Below are positions 9,416 to 18,065 of a stretch of DNA of 64,000 nucleotides, piece by piece. The stretch is taken from NCBI GenBank assembly GCA_016192455.1, contig JACPUC010000011.1:124001-188000 (forward strand), written 5' to 3'. The position numbers and the translations under genes were made by a program. The notes under the pieces were generated by a model, which did not search any database, was not told the DNA's origin, and saw nothing but the letters and a program-made list of their open reading frames with translations. The stretch's first letter is position 1. Every line of letters begins with the position of its first letter. This DNA comes from Candidatus Tectimicrobiota bacterium (lineage in GTDB: Bacteria > JACPUC01).

Positions 9416-9724
9416 GACTGCATGGAGGAGGCGCGGCGGGCGAAGGATGAACGTGGGGCAGGCTTGGCTTCGAGCCCATCGACTGTAGCGGCGGTTCGCG
9501 TTGGCACGGGCGGGGCAAGCCCCGCCCCTACGTGCTTGCGCCCGTGCCCGTAGGGGCGGTTCGCGAACCGCCCCGCGAGGGAGCCGGGCCCCCGGAACAA
9601 TGTTCCGCGCGCTCCCGCGCCTCCGCCAGCCGCATGCGGTTCGCGGCAACAGGGTCCAGGGATCAAGGATCCCTGGCGGGGGTCTGGGGGCGGAGCCACC
9701 AGCTCTGCTTTAGAGGAACGGAAC
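9416..9724. repeat. intergenic cluster of palindromic repeats between hyuA and hyuB
   Basis: No gene. Three palindromes: 9508-9527 (GGGCGGGGC arms, AA loop), 9553-9574 (GGGGCGGTTCG arms, no loop) and 9656-9676 (CCAGGGATC/GATCCCTGG), the last followed by GGGGGTCTGGGGG. The second recurs at 22403-22430 and the first at 13160-13181. The third plus its tail is the reverse complement of the GATC-hairpin element at 59461. Despite the insertion, hyuA and hyuB keep the same orientation. Confidence 0.8.
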
Positions 9725-11461
9725 GTGGCCGCCGAAGTCGATCCCATCACCCTGCAGGTGCTCATCCGCGGCCTGCAATCGATCGCCGACGAGATGGTGG
9801 CGGCGCTGGTGCGCACCGCCTACTCGACGAACATCAAGGACCGGCGCGATTGCTCGGCGGCGCTCTACAGCCTGGACGGCGAGGTGGTGACGCAGTGCGA
9901 GCTCGGCACGCCGCTGCACCTCGGCACCATGTCGCCGACCGTGCGGACCGCCCTGCAAGCCTACCCCGCGTCGTCGCTGCGGGCGGGCGACGCGGTCATC
10001 CTCAACACGCCCTACCCCGCCGGGCCCGGGCACCTGAACGACATCGGCATGCTCTCCCCCGTGCTCTGGGAGGGCGAGGTGGTGGCGCTGGTGGCGAACA
10101 CGGCGCACCACGTCGATGTGGGAGGATTCGCCCCCGGCAGCATGCCGTTCGGGGTGACGGAAATCTACCAGGAGGGGCTGCAGATTCCCCCCGTGCGCCT
10201 CTTCAAGGAAGGCCGGCTCGATGACGAACTGTTCCGCCTGATCAGCCAGAACGTGCGCACCGACAAGGAGTTCCGCGGTGACATCCTGGCCCAGGCGGGG
10301 GCCAACCACGTCGGCGTGAAGCGCCTCGGCCACCTCCTCGAGCGCTACGGCCCGGAGCTTTTGCGGCGCTACTTCAACGCCATTCAGGACCACGCCGAGC
10401 GCCGCATGCGCGCCGGCATCGCCGCCCTGCCGGACGGCCGCTACGAGTTCGAGGACGTTATCGAAGGCGACAGCCTCAGCGACCGCCTCATCACCCTGCG
10501 CGTGGCCGTGATCATCGAGGGAGAGCGGCTGAGCGTCGATTTCAGCGGCACGGACGCGCAGGTCGCCGGCCCCATCAACTGCTTCCCGCCCAGCGTCTTC
10601 GCTTGCGTGGCGTACGCCATGAAGCTCCTCATCGATCCGGAGCTGCCGCCCTGCGCCGGCACCTACCGGCCCCTCGAGGTGGTGGCGCCGCCGGGCTCGC
10701 TCCTCAACGCCCGCTACCCGGCCGCAGTCTGCAACGCCAACATCATCACCACCCAGCGCCTCGTCGACATCATGCTCGGCGCCATGGCGCAGGCCGTGCC
10801 GGAGCGCGTCTCCGCCGCCTGCACCGGCAGCATGAACCTCCTCACCATCGGCGGCAGCGATGGCTTTGGCGAGCGCTTCAACTATATTGAGACGTACGGC
10901 GGCGGCCAGGGGGCGTTCCGCGACAAGGACGGCATGTCAGGGGTGCACACGCACATGACGAACACGCGCAACGCCTCCGTCGAGTCCATCGAGCAGGCCT
11001 ACCCGCTGCTGGTGGAGCGCTACGGGCTGGTGCCCGGCTCCGGCGGGCCGGGTCGCCAGCGCGGCGGCCTTGGCATGGTGCGGGCCTTGCGCCTGCTCGG
11101 CAAGGAGGCCACGGTGACCGTGAGCATGGACCGCCTGCGGCGCCAGCCCTGGGGCCTGGACGGGGGCGGCGGCGGCCGCTGCGGCTCGGCGCGCCTGGTG
11201 AAGGCCGACGGCTCCAGCCACGACCTGCCGAGCAAGGTGACCCTGAAGATCAACGAGGGGGACTGTATGATCATCACCACGGCGGGGGGCGGCGGCTGGG
11301 GAGACCCGCGCCGGCGCCCGGCCTCGGCCGTGGCGATGGATGTGGCACTGGGCCTGGTGAGCGCGCAACAGGCCCGCGAGCAGTATGGGCTCGAGGCGGC
11401 GCAGGCAGCCCCTGCGCGGAGAGAGGCCGATGGACCATCCCATGGAACGTTCGCGGAGTGA
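9725..11461 (+). CDS. hydantoinase B / 5-oxoprolinase-like subunit B
   Basis: 578-residue HyuB-family protein, partner of HyuA in ATP-dependent amidohydrolases. Family hallmarks are the N-terminus VDPITLQVLIRGLQSIADEMVAALVRTAYSTNIKDRRDCS, then LGTMSPTVRTAL, ILNTPYPAGPGHLNDIGMLSPV and the C-terminal GGGGWGDP. Family proteins are often 550-650 residues, so it looks complete. The start is GTG, after GAGGAACGGAAC. It is separated from hyuA by a 309-bp repeat-rich gap, and its 3' end overlaps the following oxidoreductase start by about 30 bases, implying translational coupling. Its substrate is presumably the same as HyuA's. Confidence 0.93.
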   Translation: MAAEVDPITLQVLIRGLQSIADEMVAALVRTAYSTNIKDRRDCSAALYSLDGEVVTQCELGTPLHLGTMSPTVRTALQAYPASSLRAGDAVILNTPYPAGPGHLNDIGMLSPVLWEGEVVALVANTAHHVDVGGFAPGSMPFGVTEIYQEGLQIPPVRLFKEGRLDDELFRLISQNVRTDKEFRGDILAQAGANHVGVKRLGHLLERYGPELLRRYFNAIQDHAERRMRAGIAALPDGRYEFEDVIEGDSLSDRLITLRVAVIIEGERLSVDFSGTDAQVAGPINCFPPSVFACVAYAMKLLIDPELPPCAGTYRPLEVVAPPGSLLNARYPAAVCNANIITTQRLVDIMLGAMAQAVPERVSAACTGSMNLLTIGGSDGFGERFNYIETYGGGQGAFRDKDGMSGVHTHMTNTRNASVESIEQAYPLLVERYGLVPGSGGPGRQRGGLGMVRALRLLGKEATVTVSMDRLRRQPWGLDGGGGGRCGSARLVKADGSSHDLPSKVTLKINEGDCMIITTAGGGGWGDPRRRPASAVAMDVALGLVSAQQAREQYGLEAAQAAPARREADGPSHGTFAE

Positions 11462-12995
11462 GCGGGCGCGCGGCGTCGCCGTTGCCGGCTCGCGGCAGCC
11501 CGTCCCATCCCAGGCGTACGACTACATCGTCATCGGCGCCGGCATCTATGGCCTGCCGCTCGCGTACTTCCTGCGCCGGCTCCTCCCCGGCAGCCGCGTC
11601 CTCGTCCTGGAGGACAACACCATCCCCGGGGAGTGCATCACCGTAAACACCGGCGGCATCATTCGGGCCTGCTACTCGAACGTCGACGTCATGAGCGTCT
11701 CGGCCTTCGGGCGCCCGTACTTCGCCGACCCCACCGCCGTGATGGAGCTGCGCAGCCACGTCCATACCGGCTTCGTGCCAGCCGGCTGGGTGCGCATGGT
11801 GAACGAGCGCGAGACGCCGGGCATCGTGGCGGAGATCGAGCGCCTCGCCGCGGCGGCGCGCGAGCGGAACATCCCCGGAGTCTGGACGAGCCCCCTGGCG
11901 GACTACTGCGCCACCCTCTCTCCGCAGCGGCTGGCGAACCTCCGCAAGGTGGTCGATCTGGACGACGTCAGCCACGTCCTCGTCGATGACAACGGCGGCT
12001 ACGCCGACGGCGGCACGAGCCTGGTGGCGTTCCTCGAGGCCTGCCTCGACCACGGCGTCGACGTGGCGACCTTCTGCCGCGTCGATGGCTTCCTGCGCGA
12101 CGGCGAGGCGGTGCGCGGCGTGCACTTCCAGCGCTGGCGCCCGGAGGCCGACGGCAGCGGCGGCGAGCGGCGCGTGGCGGTGGGCGAGGGCGAGGTGAGC
12201 GGGCGGACGGTGATCGTCGCCGCCGGCCTCGGCAGCCGCCGTCTCATCGAGCGCACCTGCGGCCTGCGCCTGGCCACCTTCCCCACCTACCACCAGACGC
12301 CGATGGTCGAGAACGCCGCGGATGTGAACTTCACCCCGACGACCTACCGGCGCAGCGAACCGGACCCCGACAGCGGCGTCCTGCGGCAGCGCCAGATCGT
12401 CGTCGCCGACCTGCCGGTGATCTCGCATTGGCGCGACCTCTACTTCCACTCCGAGGGGAGCGGCCTCACCGTGGGGGCGCACCATCGCCAGCTTCACGAC
12501 GAGACCTACACACCCCTGGGCGGCAAGCTGGTGCTCGACGATACGGCCATCGAAGTCGGCTTGGACCAGATCCTGGTCGACAAGATCATGGCCAACCTCG
12601 ACTACTTCCCGGTCCTGAGCACCAGCGGCCTGCGCCTTGGCAAGCGCCCCAAGGACATCCCCGGCGGCTTCTACATCATGAACCCCGAGGAGCTCCCGTT
12701 CGAGGGGCCGGTGCCAGGGACCGCCGAGACCCTCTTCTACGTCGGCAGCGGCAGCGGCACCGGCTTCAAGCTCGGCCCGGGCGTCTCCTACCTTCTGGCG
12801 CAGCGGCTGGCGGGAGTGGCGCGCGAGCGGCGCATCATCGCCAGCTCGGTGTTGAGCAGCGAGCGGGCGCAGTACTTCTACCCCGGCGAGACGCTCGAGG
12901 CCGACTTGCGCGCCCTCTTCGACCCGAAGCTGGGGCGCTTCCGGCACATCGGCGCCAGCGGCGTGGGGTTGCGCAAACAGCCGCCACAGGGCTAG
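11430..12995 (+). CDS. FAD-dependent oxidoreductase, D-amino-acid-oxidase fold
   Basis: 521-residue flavoprotein. The dinucleotide-binding motif YIVIGAGIYGLPLAYFL (GxGxxG at 36-41) and the downstream TVIVAAGLGSRRLIE mark a DAO-type FAD domain. The C-terminal part has LFYVGSGSGTGFKLGPGVSYLLAQRLAG, the segment that closes over FAD in this family. Members oxidise secondary or tertiary amines, N-methyl amino acids or hydroxy acids. The start at 11430 follows GGAGAGAGG and overlaps hyuB; ATG 11442 is an alternative. Operon context suggests oxidation of the product or a side chain of the hydantoinase substrate (for example a sarcosine-like amine), which is inference. No heterodimer partner or ferredoxin-like subunit is adjacent. 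Confidence 0.85.
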   Translation: MDHPMERSRSERARGVAVAGSRQPVPSQAYDYIVIGAGIYGLPLAYFLRRLLPGSRVLVLEDNTIPGECITVNTGGIIRACYSNVDVMSVSAFGRPYFADPTAVMELRSHVHTGFVPAGWVRMVNERETPGIVAEIERLAAAARERNIPGVWTSPLADYCATLSPQRLANLRKVVDLDDVSHVLVDDNGGYADGGTSLVAFLEACLDHGVDVATFCRVDGFLRDGEAVRGVHFQRWRPEADGSGGERRVAVGEGEVSGRTVIVAAGLGSRRLIERTCGLRLATFPTYHQTPMVENAADVNFTPTTYRRSEPDPDSGVLRQRQIVVADLPVISHWRDLYFHSEGSGLTVGAHHRQLHDETYTPLGGKLVLDDTAIEVGLDQILVDKIMANLDYFPVLSTSGLRLGKRPKDIPGGFYIMNPEELPFEGPVPGTAETLFYVGSGSGTGFKLGPGVSYLLAQRLAGVARERRIIASSVLSSERAQYFYPGETLEADLRALFDPKLGRFRHIGASGVGLRKQPPQG

Positions 12996-13461
12996 GATCG
13001 TGCCCCCGGAGTTCCAGCGCCTCATTCTGAGAGCGGATCTTGTCTCCTCGCGCAGCTCGCGGGGAGGAGGGGTAGGGGAGAGCATGGGTTCCTCACAAGC
13101 CTTGCCAATGCAGCGAGCAACGCCGCAATGATGGGAGCGAACTTCTGAGACGCAACATTGGGGCGGGGCAAGCCCCGCCCCCTACGGCTCTCACATTCCG
13201 TCTGCTGTGACCCGCACGGTGGCAACCCTGCAAAGTCTTGAAATCAACCACTTCGACGCTTATGTTCGAGGTAGGAGCCGAACGGCGGTGGTGGGAACGG
13301 CCGCCGGCTCCGAATGTCAAACTATTCACCACAAAAGGGCAAGGCCGCTCCTTGGTCCGGCCCCGGGGGAGGGGCAGTGCGGGTGAGCGGCGCGATGGGG
13401 AACCTTGAACGGCGTGTGCCTGCCAGTCTTGCGCAGAGGCAGCGGGATGGAGTGTGAAGCA
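12996..13461. other. intergenic region with palindromic repeats
   Basis: No gene recognised. It holds a 22-nt palindrome at 13160-13181 (GGGGCGGGGC arms, AA loop), shared with 9508-9527. At 13039-13066 there is an internally deleted, reversed copy of the long repeat found at 51094, 58312 and 59492. Confidence 0.6.
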
Positions 13462-14082
13462 ATGAACGCGGTGCGAGTGACATTCGTGGCAGTGCTGGGC
13501 GTGGTGGTGCTCCTGAGTGGATGCACCTCGACGCAGACCGGCACGGGGGTTGGCGCGGGAATCGGCTCGGTGGTGGGAGGCCTGGCCGGCCAGGCGATCG
13601 GACGCAACACCGCGAGCACCCTGATCGGCGCCGGCGCCGGCGCCCTGGGCGGGGCCATCGTCGGCGGAGCCGTCGGCCAGGGGAAAGACCAAGCGGCCAC
13701 CGAGGAGCGGCTGCAGCGCGCTGAAAGCCAGGCGTATCGGTCGCAGGCGCAGCCGCAGGGTTCCCCCCAGGGCGGCTCCATCACCTCCGCCAGCAGCTAC
13801 CAGGGAGACCCAACCGGCGGCCAGCTCGTCAACGGGACGAACTGGGTGATCCACGTCTATATCGACCGCGAGCCGGCGGGTGGAACGCCGCCGACGGCAA
13901 CCATGAACCCCGGCGACGTGCGGCCCTTGAACCTCGATGTGGGGCAGCATCGGATCGCGGCGGCGGCCTACGTGCAGACGCAGTTCGGCCAGCGGCAGGT
14001 CGGCCGCTACGACCAGATTCTCAACGTTGATCCGCGCGGCGGCGGCTTCAAGGTGCAGTTCTCGACAGCTTCCTTCCAATAA
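13462..14082 (+). CDS. glycine-zipper lipoprotein
   Basis: 206-residue predicted lipoprotein. A short signal peptide ends in the lipobox LLSGC (Cys21). Residues about 28-78 are a glycine-zipper membrane segment (GVGAGIGSVVGGLAGQAIG, GAGAGALGGAIVGGAVG) like those of YMGG/SlyB-type envelope proteins. The C-terminal 90 residues (LVNGTNWVIHVYIDREP, LNLDVGQHRIAAAAYV) look like a small beta-sandwich. The start ATG 13462 follows GGAG at good spacing; ATG 13447 is in frame but would delay the signal peptide. It stands alone between repeat-bearing gaps. Probably an envelope-associated protein, exact role unknown. Confidence 0.85.
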   Translation: MNAVRVTFVAVLGVVVLLSGCTSTQTGTGVGAGIGSVVGGLAGQAIGRNTASTLIGAGAGALGGAIVGGAVGQGKDQAATEERLQRAESQAYRSQAQPQGSPQGGSITSASSYQGDPTGGQLVNGTNWVIHVYIDREPAGGTPPTATMNPGDVRPLNLDVGQHRIAAAAYVQTQFGQRQVGRYDQILNVDPRGGGFKVQFSTASFQ

Positions 14083-14206
14083 GCCGAATGGTGCTCCTCC
14101 GCTGTCCCAGGATTGAGTTGGAGAGGCGTCTGCCGGGTTGAGGGGTGCAACGCGGCGTCGGTGCGCGCGCAGTCGCGTCCCCTTCCGCTGCAGGCGCAGC
14201 GGCAAA

Positions 14207-14229
14207 TGGGGGGATCGTTGATCCCCCCA
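14207..14229. repeat. GATC-centred palindrome
   Basis: Perfect inverted repeat: TGGGGGGATC, GTT loop, GATCCCCCCA. The same design recurs at 44915-44931 and 59461-59481, and in related form at 9656-9676. Confidence 0.8.
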
Positions 14230-14334
14230 CGCAAGTTGCCGCCTCCCCCTCTCCCTTGCGGGCGGGAGGAGATGGGGGATGCAAGGCGCGGCCGGGACGG
14301 CGGCGCCGCGGCGATGCCTGGCGGCAAACAGGCA

Positions 14335-14747
14335 CCCTCTTAAACGGTCAAACGCAACCTCTCGCGGTTCCCAGAAGATTTCATTTTCAGCTCAACAACG
14401 AGGGGCAGGCGTTTTTGAGGTCACAATTTGTGACCTCAAAACCCAAGGGCCGCGGTGGACGCCGGACGCCGCCCTACGCCTTCACCGAGCAAGGCGTCGC
14501 CATGCTCTCGAGCGTGCTGCGCGCTCAGCGGGCCGTCCAGGTCAACATCCAGATCATGCGCACCTTCGTCAAGCTGCGCCGAATGCTGGCGACCCACGAG
14601 GACCTCTCCGACAAGTTGGCCGCCCTGGAGCGCAAGTACGACCGGCAGTTCAAGGTCGTATTTGACGCCATCCAGGAGCTGATGATCCCACGCGAGCAGC
14701 AGTCGAAGCACAGGATCGGGTTTGGGGCTGAAGGTCGGAAGCGATAG
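14335..14747 (+). pseudogene. ORF6N-domain protein, 5'-truncated and frameshifted
   Basis: The intact 3' part encodes LRSQFVTSKPKGRGG, TPPYAFTEQGVAMLSSVLRA and QVNIQIMRTFVKLRRMLATHEDLSDKLAALERKYDRQFKVVFDAIQELM, the diagnostic C-terminal half of phage/plasmid ORF6N DNA-binding proteins. The preceding family segment KRNLSRFPEDFIF is in another frame (14347-14388) and joins it only across a one-base loss near 14388. The N-terminal LAELYGV-type segment is absent. It is therefore a decayed gene, next to toxin-antitoxin genes, and likely a relic of a mobile or phage-derived region. Confidence 0.8.
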
Positions 14748-14996
14748 GGGTAATGGCAACAGCATGAGTGGACAACCCAGGGATTCGCGCCAGGATGATT
14801 GAAACGGCGGCTGGGCGCCATGCTCCTCACACATGGCGCATCGCCCAGGCCGGCTTCGGGCGCTTGGCGCATCGGGGGGCCAAGGGCCCCTGGCGGTCCT
14901 TCGGGTTGGCGCAATAAAACGCCCCAGGGCTTGCGCGGCGCCAGAGAGTGCATTACATTGTCATTCAGGAGCAGAGGGTGGAAAGGAGAAACCAGT
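14748..14996. other. gap before the toxin-antitoxin pair
   Basis: No gene. The antitoxin ribosome-binding site (GAAAGGAGAAA) ends just before 14997. A possible weak promoter (TTGCGC near 14930 with TTACAT downstream) is not convincing. Confidence 0.3.
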
Positions 14997-15263
14997 ATGG
15001 CTGCCAATGCGCTTGTGCAAGCCCGCATTGATGGTGAGGTGAAGGAAGAAGCGGCCGCGGTGCTGGCCGCCATGGGTCTTACCGTGTCGGACGTGGTGCG
15101 CCTGCTGCTGACCAGAGTGGCCCGGGAAAAGAAGCTCCCCTTCGAGCCGCTGGTTCCGAACCCCACCACCATCAAGGCGATGAAGGAGGCCCGCGCTGGT
15201 CGGCGCCTGGCCCGGTTCAAGAGCGTGGATGCGCTCATGGCCGACCTGCATGCGGACGATTGA
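14997..15263 (+). CDS. RelB/DinJ-family antitoxin
   Basis: 88-residue antitoxin. The N-terminal ribbon-helix-helix region reads ALVQARIDGEVKEEAAAVLAAMGLTVSDVVRLLLTRVAREKKLPFE, the classic DinJ/RelB pattern, and the C-terminal half would wrap the toxin. The start is ATG at 14997 after an excellent AGGAG. Its stop overlaps the toxin start by 14 bases, the normal antitoxin-first layout with translational coupling. The RHH domain of such proteins usually binds the operon's own promoter, so autoregulation is likely, though no operator was pinned down. Confidence 0.92.
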   Translation: MAANALVQARIDGEVKEEAAAVLAAMGLTVSDVVRLLLTRVAREKKLPFEPLVPNPTTIKAMKEARAGRRLARFKSVDALMADLHADD

Positions 15264-15531
15264 GCGCACCAGCCAGTTCAAGCGCGACTATAAGCGCGAA
15301 GCCAAGGGTCGGCATCGGGAAACGCTCGATGCCGCCCTGCGGGCCGTTCTGGAGGCTCTGGCGAACGACCAAACGCTGAAACCGCGCCACCGTGACCATG
15401 CGCTGACGGGAACCTGGAAAGACCTGAGGGACTGTCACATCACGCCGGATTTGGTGCTCATCTACCGCAAGCCGGACCCAGAGACGTTGCAGCTTGTCCG
15501 CCTTGGCTCACATGCGGAACTTGGTCTTTAA
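15250..15531 (+). CDS. YafQ-type mRNA interferase toxin
   Basis: 93-residue toxin of the RelE/ParE superfamily, YafQ branch, expected to cut mRNA on the ribosome. It starts MRTIERTSQFKRDYKREAKG. Residues matching the YafQ active site are visible: His in KPRHRDHALTG, His and Asp in LRDCHITPDLVLIYRK, and His in LVRLGSHAELG. The frame is intact and full length, so the pair could be functional. The start ATG lies inside the antitoxin gene. The surrounding genes (ORF6N and XRE relics) suggest an acquired patch of toxin-antitoxin and phage material. Confidence 0.92.
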   Translation: MRTIERTSQFKRDYKREAKGRHRETLDAALRAVLEALANDQTLKPRHRDHALTGTWKDLRDCHITPDLVLIYRKPDPETLQLVRLGSHAELGL

Positions 15532-15543
15532 GGGAAGTGAGCC

Positions 15544-15914
15544 ATGGCGACGCGCCGGCGCGATACGCTGAAGAACATGGATGCGGCGCGCCGGGACAAG
15601 ATCGAGGCGCGAGCCGCCGATCTGATGGCGGCGGGGATGTCTCTGGGTGGTTTGCGGTGCGCCCACCAACCAACGCAGCAACGCATGGCCGAACTTCTTG
15701 GCGTCGGACGGGAGGGCGGTCCGCGCCTGGAGAAGCGAAGCGATCCGTTGATGTCACAACCTTGCGCGGCTACATTGAGGCCATGGGAGGGTGCTTAGGC
15801 ATTGTTGCTGAGTTCGCGGATCGTTCCCCGTGGTTCACAGCAATTTCACGGAACATGATTTCCGGGACGTTTCCGATGATGTTCGCCGCAGACCTCCGAG
15901 TCTCGGTAGAGTAA
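15544..15914 (+). pseudogene. XRE-family antitoxin-like gene with frameshift
   Basis: The first frame gives MATRRRDTLKNMDAARRDKIEARAADLMAA, then PTQQRMAELLGVG and RLEKRSD, the start of an HTH protein typical of HigA-like regulators. The family continuation (TLRGYIEAMGGCLGIVAEFADRS) is present but in another frame. A two-base insertion near 15755 separates them, and the first frame ends early at 15798. Reading through the shift restores a coherent protein to 15914. It is probably inactive. It follows the toxin stop by 12 bases, but no HigB-like toxin is attached. Confidence 0.75.
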
Positions 15915-16735
15915 TCACGTAAAAGACCTATGGCGGATCGTGGCGGCGGCTGTTGCTGCGATCAAGTTGGTGTTGAAGACGCTTCAAACTTCTTGAGCAA
16001 GTCAGACTTGATCAAGAATCATCCTCCTCCATGCGGCGGCTGAACCTCTAGCCTCAATCTTCTCAACGGTTTCCATCATCCGCCAGCGCGGCCGCCGATG
16101 CGCGGGGTCGGGGCCTCGGCATCCCCCATGCCAGGCAAAAAGAAGGGGAGCCGTTGGTCTCCTCTCGTCTCCCATTCGCCGCGAGCTGCGCAGGGCCCGG
16201 CAGGATGGAGTGCGGCCATCGCCGGAGAAACAGCGAACGGCGCTCCGCCGCGCAAGAGCTTCCCCGCAGCGCGGGACAGGATGCCCCATAGGCGTGTCAG
16301 ATTGTCCCGAACAAGGGGAAGTCGGTTGTTGCCAGGATATTCTAATTTCTCCTGGAGTTAGCCTGTATATTGTTTTTTCCCCCTGTGCGCGTTCGGCATG
16401 TCTGCCCCCATCTCCCTCCTGGGGAAGCGCCTGCCGCCCCAGCTAATGTATTGAGAACAAAAACGTTACACATCAGCTCCTAGTTTGGCGTGGCTCTTGC
16501 ACCGCGGGAGAGTAGCTGTTTCCCTGCCCGGCCTCGCGCCACCGGTGCCAGGCATGCCTCGCAGATATGAGGAAGCCGCGGCGGCGCGCCGGCCGGCGGC
16601 ATGGTTGGCGCCTTGCCGGCGGCTGGGCGGCGTTCACAGCAGGATTAGGACGCGCCTGCGTCTCTCTCGCTCCTTCACGACGGTGCCGCATCTTCCCAGT
16701 GCTACCACGACGCAGAATTGGAGGAGTCCCGCTTC
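15915..16735. other. 820-bp region without a recognised gene
   Basis: No frame on either strand looks like a protein family. 16327-16350 has a weak inverted repeat (CCAGGA/TCCTGG) in a short AT-rich tract ending in a T run near 16372, possibly a terminator or promoter area. The motif CGCGAGCTGCGCAG near 16180 is a fragment of the dispersed long repeat. The oxygenase ribosome-binding site is at 16720-16726. Confidence 0.4.
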
Positions 16736-17851
16736 ATGGCCACAATCAGCACCTTTGACGATTGGGTGGATCAGTTCAACGCCTGGATCAAGGACATCGG
16801 CTTCGATCGCTCGCTCATCGGCGACTACACGTTCAGCGAGAAGTTCGGCGACCTGGAATCGAGTGAGATCGAGTTTGGGGACTACGCGGGCCGCCCGAAG
16901 TGGGAGACGGTGCGGCAGATTCCCGATCAGCGCATCCGCGACGCCCTCATCAACCTGATCGTCTACCAGGGGGATACCGAGTTCGCCTCGGTGGAACAGC
17001 AACGCCGGCTTATCGACTGCGCTCCCAGCGAGTACGACCTGCGGAGCTACCTGCGCGTCACCGCGGAGGAGATGCGGCACGGCTGGCAGATGTGCCACCT
17101 GCTGGTGAACTACTTCGGCGACTCCGGCCGGCGCGAGGCGCTGAAGCTGCTGGAGCGCCGCGCTTACCAGAACTCGCGCCTGCTCGGCGCCTTCAACCTG
17201 AATGTGGAGCACTGGGTCGATTTCTACACCTACACCCAGTTCCAGGACCGCGACGGCAAGTACCAGCTCATCATGCTCAGCCGCTCCAGCTTCGCGCCGT
17301 TGGCCCACAGCATGGGTCCGATGCTGCAGGAAGAGGTGTTCCACCTGTTCACCGGAAACACCGGGCTGACGCGCATCCTGCGCGCCGGCAGGGTGCCGAG
17401 CGCCCTCCTGCAGAAGTATTTCAACAAGTGGTTGCCAGCCTGTTTTGACCTCTTCGGCACCGACCACTCCTCCTCCGCCAACTGGTCGTACGTCTGGGGC
17501 CTGAAAGGGCGCTTCGACGAAGCCACCGCCAAGGAGCCGGCCAACAAGCAGACGCTCAACGAGGACGCCCGCGGTCTCTACATCTCCGAGTGCCAGAACC
17601 TCATCGACGTTCTCAACCAGCACGTCCCCCACGGGCAGCCGCTGTTGCGCCTGCCGAGCCTCAAGTTCAACCGGCGCATCGGCGGGGACGCCAATCAGCC
17701 CTACAGCATCGACGGCAAGCTGCTTGACAGGGAGGAGTACGAGAAACACCTCGCCGAGGTGCTGCCGGGACCGGAAGCCCAGGCGCAACTGGAGGAGATC
17801 TTCAAGGATCCGGAGTGGATCGTGCCGGTGGAGGTGGCGCAGAGAGTGTAG
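16736..17851 (+). CDS. BoxB/PaaA-like diiron oxygenase subunit
   Basis: 371-residue protein resembling the diiron subunit of benzoyl-CoA 2,3-epoxidase (BoxB) and phenylacetyl-CoA epoxidase (PaaA), which epoxidise aromatic acyl-CoA rings. Candidate iron ligands are visible: GDTEFASVEQQ, VTAEEMRHGWQMCH (ExxH), NVEHWVDFYTYTQF and MLQEEVFHLFTGNTG. The region HSSSANWSYVWGLKGRFDE is also BoxB-like. The start ATG 16736 follows GGAGGAG. It is shorter than typical BoxB (about 470 residues) and longer than PaaA (about 310), and lacks neighbouring boxA/boxC or paaBCE genes, so the substrate and reductase are uncertain. Confidence 0.8.
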   Translation: MATISTFDDWVDQFNAWIKDIGFDRSLIGDYTFSEKFGDLESSEIEFGDYAGRPKWETVRQIPDQRIRDALINLIVYQGDTEFASVEQQRRLIDCAPSEYDLRSYLRVTAEEMRHGWQMCHLLVNYFGDSGRREALKLLERRAYQNSRLLGAFNLNVEHWVDFYTYTQFQDRDGKYQLIMLSRSSFAPLAHSMGPMLQEEVFHLFTGNTGLTRILRAGRVPSALLQKYFNKWLPACFDLFGTDHSSSANWSYVWGLKGRFDEATAKEPANKQTLNEDARGLYISECQNLIDVLNQHVPHGQPLLRLPSLKFNRRIGGDANQPYSIDGKLLDREEYEKHLAEVLPGPEAQAQLEEIFKDPEWIVPVEVAQRV

Positions 17852-17995
17852 GGGGACAGTGTCTGGCTGTGCCGTCTTATTCTGCCGCTATCAGGCGGAA
17901 GAATCCCTCGGAGGGGACCCTGTTTCCCTCGCCTGTCCGCGCGCGAGGCGCCGGCGGACGCCCCGCTTTGCGCGCCACGGCAGGGCGCTCGCGGT

Positions 17996-18027
17996 AAGGG
18001 GGATGAGAGGAATCCGTGATCCCCCTT
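17996..18027. repeat. inverted repeat between convergent genes
   Basis: AAGGGGGAT and ATCCCCCTT arms with a 14-base loop, between the convergent oxygenase and BI-1 genes. It resembles the GATC-type palindromes elsewhere in the window and could act as a two-way terminator, though no strong T run follows. Confidence 0.5.
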
Positions 18028-18065
18028 TGCCGCCTCGGCAGCCTCCGCGGGGGCCGGCGGCTGCC

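Noticed and set aside
6689-9649. 986-codon minus-strand frame across hyuA
   Set aside because: Antisense of the well-supported HyuA gene; Arg/His/Gly-rich, no family character.
11274-13085. 603-codon minus-strand frame across the FAD oxidoreductase
   Set aside because: The plus strand encodes a clear flavoprotein with GxGxxG and DAO motifs; the antisense frame has none.
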